Part shown: piece after piece, positions 57,951-64,000 of the stretch
Layout of the letters: every line of letters begins with the position of its first letter
Numbering within the stretch: the first letter of the stretch is position 1
From: Pseudomonas sp. UBA1879
GTDB lineage: Bacteria; Pseudomonadota; Gammaproteobacteria; Pseudomonadales; Pseudomonadaceae
Assembly: GCF_002338065.1 (NCBI RefSeq)
Contig: NZ_DDHJ01000014.1
Coordinates: 1 to 64,000, forward strand
Length of the DNA: 64,000 nucleotides
Direction of reading: 5' to 3'
The notes under the pieces: generated by a model
What the model was told of the DNA's origin: nothing
The model's database searches: none
Seen by the model: the letters and a program-made list of their open reading frames with translations, nothing else
Translations under genes and position numbers: made by a program

Positions 57951-59198
57951 ATGGACGCCTTCAACTACCGCGACGGCGAGCTGTTCGCGGAGGGAGTTGC
58001 ATTGTCTGCCATCGCCGATCGTTTCGGCACGCCGACTTATGTCTATTCCCGAGCCCACATCGAAGCCCAATACCGCGCTTACGCCGATGCGCTGAGTGGC
58101 ATGCCGCATCTGGTGTGCTTCGCGGTCAAAGCCAACTCCAACCTGGGTGTCCTCAATGTCCTGGCGCGCCTCGGCGCCGGTTTCGACATCGTGTCCCGTG
58201 GCGAGCTGGAGCGTGTGCTGGCGGCAGGCGGACAGGCAGACAAAATCGTCTTTTCTGGCGTCGGCAAGACCCGGGACGACATGCGCCGTGCATTGGAAGT
58301 CGGTGTGCATTGCTTCAACGTCGAGTCCACCGACGAGTTGGAACGCTTGCAGATCGTGGCCGCCGAGATGGGCAAGCGCGCCCCGGTGTCGCTGCGCGTC
58401 AACCCGGACGTCGATGCGGGCACCCACCCGTACATTTCCACGGGCCTGAAAGAGAACAAATTCGGCATCGCCATCGCTGACGCCGAAGACGTCTATATTC
58501 GAGCCTCTCAGCTGCCCAATCTGGAAGTGATTGGCGTCGATTGCCACATTGGCTCGCAGCTCACCACCCTCTCCCCGTTCGTCGATGCGCTGGATCGTTT
58601 GCTGGATCTCGTCGATCGCCTGAGCGACTGCGGCATTCACTTGCGCCATCTGGATCTGGGCGGCGGTTTGGGCGTGCGTTACCGCGATGAAGAGCCGCCG
58701 CTGGCAGGCGATTACATCAAAGCCGTGCGCGAGCGCATCGAAGGGCGTGACCTGGCGCTGATGTTCGAGCCGGGCCGCTTCATCGTCGCCAACGCAGGCG
58801 TGCTGCTGACCCGCATTGAATACCTCAAGCACACCGAACACAAAGACTTCGCCATCGTCGATGCCGCCATGAACGACCTGATCCGTCCGGCGCTGTATCA
58901 AGCCTGGATGGATGTGAAGCCCGTGCAGCCACGTGATGGCGTTGCCCGCGCCTACGACATCGTAGGCCCGATCTGCGAGACCGGTGACTTCCTCGCCAAA
59001 GACCGCGCGCTGGCGCTGGCCGAAGGCGATCTGCTGACCGTGCATTCCGCGGGCGCCTATGGCTTCGTCATGAGTTCCAACTACAACACACGCGGACGTA
59101 CCGCCGAGGTGTTGGTCGATGGCGACCAGGCGTACGAAGTGCGTCGTCGTGAAACCGTGACTGAGCTGTATGCCGGCGAAAGCCTGCTGCCGGAGTAA
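57951..59198 (+). CDS. lysA: Diaminopimelate decarboxylase
   Basis: The 415-residue PLP enzyme makes lysine from meso-diaminopimelate. The PLP lysine lies in LVCFAVKANSNLGVL near residue 60. Other sites are VIGVDCHIGSQLT, LDLGGGLGVRYRD (phosphate-binding glycines), FEPGRFIVANAG, and the inter-subunit CETGDFLAKDR with the active-site Cys. It follows lptM by nine bases and precedes dapF by five. Confidence 0.98.
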   Translation: MDAFNYRDGELFAEGVALSAIADRFGTPTYVYSRAHIEAQYRAYADALSGMPHLVCFAVKANSNLGVLNVLARLGAGFDIVSRGELERVLAAGGQADKIVFSGVGKTRDDMRRALEVGVHCFNVESTDELERLQIVAAEMGKRAPVSLRVNPDVDAGTHPYISTGLKENKFGIAIADAEDVYIRASQLPNLEVIGVDCHIGSQLTTLSPFVDALDRLLDLVDRLSDCGIHLRHLDLGGGLGVRYRDEEPPLAGDYIKAVRERIEGRDLALMFEPGRFIVANAGVLLTRIEYLKHTEHKDFAIVDAAMNDLIRPALYQAWMDVKPVQPRDGVARAYDIVGPICETGDFLAKDRALALAEGDLLTVHSAGAYGFVMSSNYNTRGRTAEVLVDGDQAYEVRRRETVTELYAGESLLPE

Positions 59199-59203
59199 TT
59201 CCC

Positions 59204-60034
59204 ATGCTGCTGCGTTTTACCAAGATGCATGGCCTGGGCAACGATTTCATGGTGCTGGACCTTGTCAGCCAGCACGCGCACATTTTGCCCAAACACGCCA
59301 AGCAATGGGCCGATCGGCATACGGGCATCGGTTTCGATCAACTGCTGCTGGTCGAAGCGCCAAACAACCCTGACGTCGACTTCCGCTATCGGATCTTCAA
59401 TTCCGATGGTTCGGAAGTCGAACAGTGTGGCAACGGTGCGCGTTGCTTCGCCCGTTTCGTGCTGGACAAGCGCCTGACGGCCAAAAAGCAGATCCGAGTC
59501 GAGACCAAAGGCGGCATCATCGAACTGGATATCCGCAACGACGGCCAGATCAGTGTCGACATGGGCGCCCCGCGACTGGTGCCCGCAGACATTCCCTTCG
59601 ATGCGCCGCAACAGGCCCTCAGCTACACGCTGGATGTCGAGGGCGAGAGCGTTGAACTGGCCGCCGTATCGATGGGCAATCCCCACGCGGTGCTGCGGGT
59701 GTATGACATCAACAACGCGCCGGTTCATAGCCTCGGGCCGCAAATCGAGCATCATCCGCGCTTCCCGGCGCGGGTGAACGTGGGCTTCCTGCACGTAGTC
59801 GATCGTCAGCGCGCTCAACTGCGGGTATGGGAACGCGGCGCGGGCGAGACGCAGGCCTGCGGTACAGGCGCCTGTGCGGCCGCCGTTGCTGCCATCAGCC
59901 AGGGCTGGATGGATTCGCCACTGCTGATCGATCTGCCGGGTGGGCGTCTGTCCATCGAATGGGCAGGTCCGGGGCATCCGGTCGTGATGACCGGCCCGGC
60001 CGTCCGGGTCTACGAAGGCCAAGTACGTCTATGA
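59204..60034 (+). CDS. dapF: Diaminopimelate epimerase
   Basis: The 276-residue enzyme converts LL- to meso-diaminopimelate for lysine and peptidoglycan. The two catalytic cysteines are in EVEQCGNGARCFARF and ETQACGTGACAAAVA. It starts MLLRFTKMHGLGNDFMVLDL. The metabolic pairing with lysA in one run is standard for pseudomonads. Confidence 0.98.
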   Translation: MLLRFTKMHGLGNDFMVLDLVSQHAHILPKHAKQWADRHTGIGFDQLLLVEAPNNPDVDFRYRIFNSDGSEVEQCGNGARCFARFVLDKRLTAKKQIRVETKGGIIELDIRNDGQISVDMGAPRLVPADIPFDAPQQALSYTLDVEGESVELAAVSMGNPHAVLRVYDINNAPVHSLGPQIEHHPRFPARVNVGFLHVVDRQRAQLRVWERGAGETQACGTGACAAAVAAISQGWMDSPLLIDLPGGRLSIEWAGPGHPVVMTGPAVRVYEGQVRL

Positions 60035-60047
60035 GTGAGAGTATCCG

Positions 60048-60782
60048 ATGACCGATGAGCCTCAGACTTCAACCGACACGCCCGGCGAACCCGCCGATAC
60101 CAAAGCGCCTGCCCTTGAAGCCGAGGCCGTTGCGGCCTGGCTGCAACAACACCCGGACTTCTTCGCCGAGCATGACGACCTGCTGAGCGCAATGCGCATT
60201 CCACACCAGCGTGGCGACACCGTTTCGCTGGTCGAACGCCAGCTCAAGCTCTTGCGCGAGCGCAACATCGAGATGCGCCATCGCTTGTCGCAGTTGATGG
60301 ACGTGGCGCGAGACAACGACCGTTTGTTCGAGAAAACCCGTCGCCTGATCCTCGACCTGATGGATGCTGCGAGCCTGGAAGAAATCGTCATCGCCGTGGA
60401 AGACAGCCTGCGTCAGGAATTCCAGGTACCATTCGTGAGCCTGATTCTGTTCAGCGACAACCCGATGACAGTGGGTCGCTGGGTCAGCGGCGCCGACGCA
60501 CAAAAAGCCATCGGCGGTCTGATTTCCGGCGGCAAAACCGTCTGTGGAGCGCTGCGTGAACATGAGCTGGAGTTTCTGTTCGGCGCCGATCAGAGCAAGG
60601 AAGTCGGCTCTACCGCCATCGTTGCGCTGAACCACCAGGGCTTGCACGGCGTACTCGCCATTGGTAGCCGTGATCCGCAACATTACAAAAGCTCGGTGGG
60701 CACGCTGTTCCTCACGTACATCGCTGACGTGTTGAGCCGCTTGCTGCCGCGTTTCACCAATGCTCTGCGCTCGGTGCGCTAG
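60048..60782 (+). CDS. DUF484 family protein
   Basis: The 244-residue protein is the DUF484 member always found between dapF and xerC in gamma-proteobacteria. An acidic N-terminus leads into AVAAWLQQHPDFFAEHDDLL, which is characteristic. A helical linker LKLLRERNIEMRHRLSQLMD and a GAF-like C-terminal domain follow. Function is unknown; context suggests it is translated with xerC, which starts two bases later. Confidence 0.92.
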   Translation: MTDEPQTSTDTPGEPADTKAPALEAEAVAAWLQQHPDFFAEHDDLLSAMRIPHQRGDTVSLVERQLKLLRERNIEMRHRLSQLMDVARDNDRLFEKTRRLILDLMDAASLEEIVIAVEDSLRQEFQVPFVSLILFSDNPMTVGRWVSGADAQKAIGGLISGGKTVCGALREHELEFLFGADQSKEVGSTAIVALNHQGLHGVLAIGSRDPQHYKSSVGTLFLTYIADVLSRLLPRFTNALRSVR

Positions 60783-60784
60783 TC

Positions 60785-61681
60785 ATGGAACGGCAGCTGG
60801 ACGCTTACTGCACGCACCTGCGCAGTGAGCGCCAAGTGTCCAGCCACACCCTGGAAGCCTATCGCCGTGACCTGAGCAAGGTGCTGGGCTTTTGTGAAAA
60901 ACAGCACATTGAGAGCTGGAAAGCGCTGGACGTTCAGTCCATGCGCAGCCTCGTTTCGCGGCTGCATCAGGATGGCCAATCCTCGCGCAGCATCGCCCGC
61001 TTGCTGTCGGCGGTGCGCGGCTTCTATCACTACCTCAACCGCGAAGGTCTGTGCGAGCACGACCCAGCCAATGGCCTGTCGCCCCCAAAAGGTGAACGCC
61101 GACTGCCCAAAACGCTGGACGCCGACCGCGCCTTGCAACTGCTGGAAGGGGGCGTCGAGGACGAATTTCTCGCCCGCCGTGACCATGCGATTCTCGAATT
61201 GTTTTATTCGTCAGGGCTTCGACTGTCGGAGCTGACCGGGCTGAACTGCGCGCAGCTGGACCTCGCTGATGGACTGGTCGAAGTCCTCGGCAAAGGCAGC
61301 AAAACGCGCGTATTGCCAGTGGGTCGGAAAGCCCGCGAGGCACTGGACGCGTGGCTGAAACAGCGCGTACTGGCCAATCCCCTGGACGATGCCGTGTTCA
61401 TCAGCCAGCAAGGGCGGCGCCTTGGGCCGCGCTCGATTCAGCTTCGAGTCAAAGCCGCCGGCGAGCGCGAACTGGGTCAAAACCTGCACCCGCACATGCT
61501 GCGACACTCGTTTGCGAGTCATCTGCTGGAGTCCTCGCAGGACTTGCGTGGCGTACAGGAGTTGCTCGGCCACGCGGACATCACAACGACTCAGATCTAC
61601 ACCCATCTGGATTTCCAGCATCTGGCGACGGTGTACGACAGCGCCCACCCACGGGCCAAACGCAAGGATCCTTCCGAATGA
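60785..61681 (+). CDS. xerC: Tyrosine recombinase XerC
   Basis: The 298-residue recombinase works with XerD at dif to resolve chromosome dimers. It has an N-terminal SAM-like domain (YCTHLRSERQVSSHTLEAYR) and a catalytic domain with R in SSGLRLSELTGL, H-x-x-R in HPHMLRHSFASHLLE, LLGHADITTTQIYTHL, and the nucleophile Tyr within that last block. Its TGA overlaps the ATG of the HAD gene. Confidence 0.97.
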   Translation: MERQLDAYCTHLRSERQVSSHTLEAYRRDLSKVLGFCEKQHIESWKALDVQSMRSLVSRLHQDGQSSRSIARLLSAVRGFYHYLNREGLCEHDPANGLSPPKGERRLPKTLDADRALQLLEGGVEDEFLARRDHAILELFYSSGLRLSELTGLNCAQLDLADGLVEVLGKGSKTRVLPVGRKAREALDAWLKQRVLANPLDDAVFISQQGRRLGPRSIQLRVKAAGERELGQNLHPHMLRHSFASHLLESSQDLRGVQELLGHADITTTQIYTHLDFQHLATVYDSAHPRAKRKDPSE

Positions 61682-62370
61682 GCATCAAGCTGATCACGTT
61701 CGACCTGGACGACACCCTGTGGGAAACCGCACCGGCGATTGTCAGCGCAGAAGCCATGTTGCGGGACTGGCTGGCCGAAAATGCCCCGAAACTGGGTCCG
61801 GTTCCAGTCGAGCATTTGTGGGAAATTCGCGCGCGTCTGGTCGACGCCGACCCCAGTTTCAAGCATCGCATCAGTGCACTGCGCCGCCGTGTGCTGTTTC
61901 ACGCGCTGGAAGACGCAGGTTATGCCCACGCTGAGGCGCAGGACCTGGCCGAACAGAGTTTCGAGGTGTTTCTTCAGGGGCGTCACAAGCTGGATATCTT
62001 TCCTGAAGTGGTGCCGACGCTGGAGATTCTGACCAAGTCCTACACCTTGGGCGTGGTCACGAATGGCAACGCGGACGTGCGCCGCCTGGGCCTGGCCGAC
62101 TACTTTGCATTCGCGCTGTGCGCGGAAGACCTGGGCATCGGCAAACCCGACCCTGCGCCCTTCCTCGAGGCGCTGAAGCGCGGACAATCCGAAGCCGCCC
62201 ATGCTGTTCACGTCGGGGATCATCCCGGCGACGACATCGCAGGCGCCCAGCAGGCCGGCCTGCGCGCGATCTGGTACAACCCGAGCGGCAAGGCGTGGGA
62301 GGCCGATAAACGGCCGGATGCGGAGATCGAGAGTTTGACGGAGTTGCCTGAGGTGCTTTCCCGTTGGTAG
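61678..62370 (+). CDS. HAD-family phosphatase (YigB-like)
   Basis: The 230-residue hydrolase starts MSIKLITFDLDDTLWETAP with the nucleophile Asp, then has LGVVTNGNADVRRLG, LGIGKPDPAPFLEAL, and HVGDHPGDDIAGAQQAGL, the four HAD motifs. In E. coli the gene after xerC is yigB, a flavin-precursor phosphatase, and position and sequence fit. It begins inside the xerC stop (ATGA), and the open frame further upstream is an overlap artefact. Confidence 0.93.
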   Translation: MSIKLITFDLDDTLWETAPAIVSAEAMLRDWLAENAPKLGPVPVEHLWEIRARLVDADPSFKHRISALRRRVLFHALEDAGYAHAEAQDLAEQSFEVFLQGRHKLDIFPEVVPTLEILTKSYTLGVVTNGNADVRRLGLADYFAFALCAEDLGIGKPDPAPFLEALKRGQSEAAHAVHVGDHPGDDIAGAQQAGLRAIWYNPSGKAWEADKRPDAEIESLTELPEVLSRW

Positions 62371-62385
62371 TGATTCGCGCAGCCC

Positions 62386-62474
62386 TGTAGGAGTGAGCTT
62401 GCTCGCGATTGCGGTGTGTCAGACAACATTGATGTCACAGATAAACTGCCATCGCGAGCAAGCTCACTCCTACA
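62386..62474. repeat. REP doublet F after the HAD gene
   Basis: TGTAGGAGTGAGCTTGCTCG and its perfect inverse enclose about 41 bases. Arms are identical over 24 bases. This is the most intact doublet of the CTTGCTCGCGAT type in the window. Confidence 0.92.
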
Positions 62475-62495
62475 GCGGCCAGTGCATATCAACCC

Positions 62496-62530
62496 AAAAA
62501 AAAGCCCGCAGCGACAGCGGGCTTTTTTTC
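62496..62530. terminator. Terminator after sutA (possibly bidirectional)
   Basis: AAAAAAAAGCCCGC-agcgaca-GCGGGCTTTTTTT has a six-pair GC stem flanked by A and T runs, so it works in both directions between the HAD gene and sutA. Confidence 0.9.
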
Positions 62531-62548
62531 AGCAGGTATCAGACACCC

Positions 62549-62878
62549 TTAAATAGGGCGGCTACCGTACTTGTTGTCAGGCTTCTTGGGCGGGTCGGCG
62601 ACCACATTGGCCTCCACTTCCTGCACTTTACCGCCGCGGGCAAGGAACTCTTCCATGGCGCGAGCCAAAGCGTCACGCTCTTTGTTCTTGGCTTCAACGC
62701 TAGGCAGTTCATCGACCGAGACCGCAGCCTTGGCCTTGCCTTTGGTTGGAGTGGCCGCCGCTTCGGGACTGTCATCTATCTCGGTGACGTCGTCATCGGT
62801 AGCAGCTGCAAGCTCCTCACCGTCCTCTTCGTCTTCCAGACCGTCTTCAACCAGATCGTCGTTGTCATCGTCGCTCAT
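62549..62878 (-). CDS. sutA: SutA, RNA polymerase-associated regulator
   Basis: The 109-residue protein has a very acidic, disordered N-terminus of about 45 residues and a conserved C-terminal part. The latter contains LPSVEAKNKERDALARAMEE, then FLARGGKVQEVEANVVADPP and KPDNKYGSRPI. This is the SutA architecture known from P. aeruginosa, where the protein binds RNA polymerase and raises transcription of many genes during slow growth. GAGG precedes the ATG. Confidence 0.93.
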   Translation of the reverse strand: MSDDDNDDLVEDGLEDEEDGEELAAATDDDVTEIDDSPEAAATPTKGKAKAAVSVDELPSVEAKNKERDALARAMEEFLARGGKVQEVEANVVADPPKKPDNKYGSRPI

Positions 62879-62971
62879 GTTCTACCTCATGACTTGCGAA
62901 AGCAGATTAGTTATAGCCCAGCTGTACGTAATTTCTAAGACAGCCAGAAGAAATTCAACTACCGCCAACCA

Positions 62972-63403
62972 TCAGCGGTCGTGGGCCTCGCCCTGAAGGG
63001 TCGCGAGGACTTTACGCGCACCGCCTGAATCGCGATGCTCTCCTAAATAAACACCTTGCCAAGTCCCGAGTGCCAAGCGTCCGTCCGTCACCGGGAGGGT
63101 CAATTGGCAGCCTAGCAAACTGGCTTTGAAGTGCGCGGGCAGGTCGTCGGGTCCTTCGTCGTCGTGTTCAAAGCCCGCCTGATCCTGTGGGATGAGCCGG
63201 TTGAAAAAACGCTCGAAATCGCGGCGTACCGCCGGGTCGGCGTTCTCGTTGATGGTCAACGAAGCCGACGTATGTTGCAGCCACAAATGCAGCAGACCAA
63301 CACGACAATCATGCAGCCCCGGGAGCCCGGCAATGATCTCATCCGTTACCAGATGAAATCCGCGAGGCCTTGCCCGCAGGGTGATTCTGGCCTGTTGCCA
63401 CAT
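62972..63403 (-). CDS. YjbQ family protein (UPF0047)
   Basis: The 143-residue protein has the UPF0047 signature LQHTSASLTINENADPAVRR and the late GTWQGVYLGEHRDSG, whose His, Asn and Glu residues group around a pocket. Members show weak thiamine-phosphate synthase activity; the natural role is unclear. It stands between sutA and the ammonium transporter on the same strand. Confidence 0.92.
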   Translation of the reverse strand: MWQQARITLRARPRGFHLVTDEIIAGLPGLHDCRVGLLHLWLQHTSASLTINENADPAVRRDFERFFNRLIPQDQAGFEHDDEGPDDLPAHFKASLLGCQLTLPVTDGRLALGTWQGVYLGEHRDSGGARKVLATLQGEAHDR

Positions 63404-63642
63404 ACCGTTCTCCGCCCTTCGGCGCGCATTCTAACGCGCTGGAAAAAAAAACAAAGCGCGCAATGAGTGACGTTTTTTGTAAGCCGCAAAGCCGGAACTG
63501 GAAGCCGTCGCAAACGCTGCAATGGCCTTTGTGAAACCGAGCCTGAACGGGTTTTGCGCATCACTCATCAGCGGTCATGGCTATCGACAAACGCCAGGCA
63601 AAAAAATGCCCGGAAACCCGGGCATTTTTTTCGAAGCGGTGG
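63404..63642. other. Intergenic region between YjbQ and the ammonium transporter
   Basis: These 239 bases hold the transporter's terminator (63601-63632) and the YjbQ promoter area. Short frames in it show no ribosome site or recognisable protein, and I see no gene. Confidence 0.6.
63601..63632 (-). terminator. Terminator of the ammonium transporter gene
   Basis: AAAAAATGCCCGG-aaa-CCCGGGCATTTTTTT, a strong hairpin with T runs on both sides, lies 11 bases past the amt stop read on the minus strand. Confidence 0.93.
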
Positions 63643-64000
63643 TTACAGGTTGTAGCCACGCTCGTTGTGTTGTGCGAGGTCCAGACCGACTGCTTCTTCT
63701 TCCTCGGTGACACGCAGACCCATGACGGCATCCAGCACCTTGAGGATGATGAAGGTCACGATCGCGGTGTAGATGATCGTGAAGCCGACGCCTTTGCACT
63801 GAATCCAGACTTGGGCCGCGATGTCAGTCACAGTGCCGAAGCCGCCCAGCGAAGGGGCTGCGAAGACACCGGTCAGGATCGCGCCAAGGATACCGCCGAT
63901 GCCATGAACGCCGAAGGCATCCAGAGAGTCGTCGTAGCCCAGTTTGCGTTTCAGGCTGGTAGCGCAGAAGAAGCAGACTACGCCCGCTGCCAGGCCAATG
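63643..64000 (-). CDS. amtB: Ammonium transporter, C-terminal part (start outside window)
   Basis: The 3' 118 codons of an Amt/AmtB gene. The last membrane segments (DAFGVHGIGGILGAILTGVF and IIYTAIVTFIILKVLDAVMG) and the C-terminal cytoplasmic tail with LRVTEEEEAVGLDLAQHNER are typical. The tail is where GlnK docks. The HGIGG stretch includes a residue lining the conduction pore region. The gene runs off the right edge, and glnK would be expected upstream there. Confidence 0.95.
   Translation of the reverse strand, partial: IGLAAGVVCFFCATSLKRKLGYDDSLDAFGVHGIGGILGAILTGVFAAPSLGGFGTVTDIAAQVWIQCKGVGFTIIYTAIVTFIILKVLDAVMGLRVTEEEEAVGLDLAQHNERGYNL

Noticed and set aside
61351..61677. Long upstream part of the frame containing the HAD phosphatase
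   Set aside because: This part is another frame of xerC. The conserved HAD start MSIKLITFDLDDTLW begins at 61678 overlapping the xerC stop.
63467..63710. Two 62-codon plus-strand frames before the ammonium transporter end
   Set aside because: They cross the transporter's terminator hairpin, lack ribosome sites and resemble no known protein.

Overview
The window is chromosomal DNA of a Pseudomonas species outside P. aeruginosa, probably of the fluorescens/syringae side of the genus. The evidence is the combination of genes: algP, algQ (rsd), the algZ-algR pair, sutA, ppk/ppx, hemC-D-X-Y, lysA-dapF-DUF484-xerC and cyaA-cyaY all occur here in the order I recall from pseudomonads. DNA is GC-rich, and six REP-type inverted doublets of the Pseudomonas kind lie between genes. 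No rRNA, tRNA, CRISPR array, prophage or insertion sequence was seen.

Region 1 (1-13863, minus strand) is a two-partner secretion locus. A TonB-like gene overlaps the gene for a FhaC/ShlB-type outer-membrane transporter, which is followed 21 bases later by a giant FhaB/CdiA-type exoprotein. Its frame is open for 3900 codons and runs off the left edge just as the DUF637-type pre-toxin region is reached. The toxin tip and any immunity gene are therefore outside the window.

Region 2 (14068-24177) holds glpT behind a candidate Pho box, a RelE/ParE-type toxin-antitoxin pair, chaC, a ubiD-ferredoxin/flavin reductase couplet, an OafA-type acyltransferase, rho, trxA and a FadR-type regulator. Region 3 (24444-33415) has a four-gene amino-acid-type ABC transporter divergent from that regulator. 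It also has the convergent ppx/ppk pair, whose stop codons share a perfect 18-base palindrome, a PhoB-type promoter candidate for ppk, a DedA protein, elbB and a YaiI/DUF188 gene.

Region 4 (33744-36896) is a four-gene envelope cluster: a COG3014-type lipoprotein, a YcfL lipoprotein, an LpoB-type penicillin-binding-protein activator, and a CsgG/LpoB-like secreted protein broken by one missing base. Region 5 (37040-52883) carries a LysE exporter, an MscS-type channel, an ABC-F ATPase, a TIGR02444 protein, algP, an FKBP-type isomerase, algQ, dsbB, hemYXDC, algR-algZ, argH and a glutathione S-transferase.

Region 6 (53067-64000) has two small conserved genes, cyaA, a DUF1289 gene, cyaY, then the lptM-lysA-dapF-DUF484-xerC-yigB run, and finally sutA, a YjbQ gene and the 3' end of an ammonium transporter.

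Most of the window is ordinary core genome. The parts that merit attention are the secretion locus with its coupled TonB-like gene, the LpoB-containing cluster with its broken last gene, the two PhoB-type promoter candidates, the coding-end palindrome between ppx and ppk, and the REP doublets.
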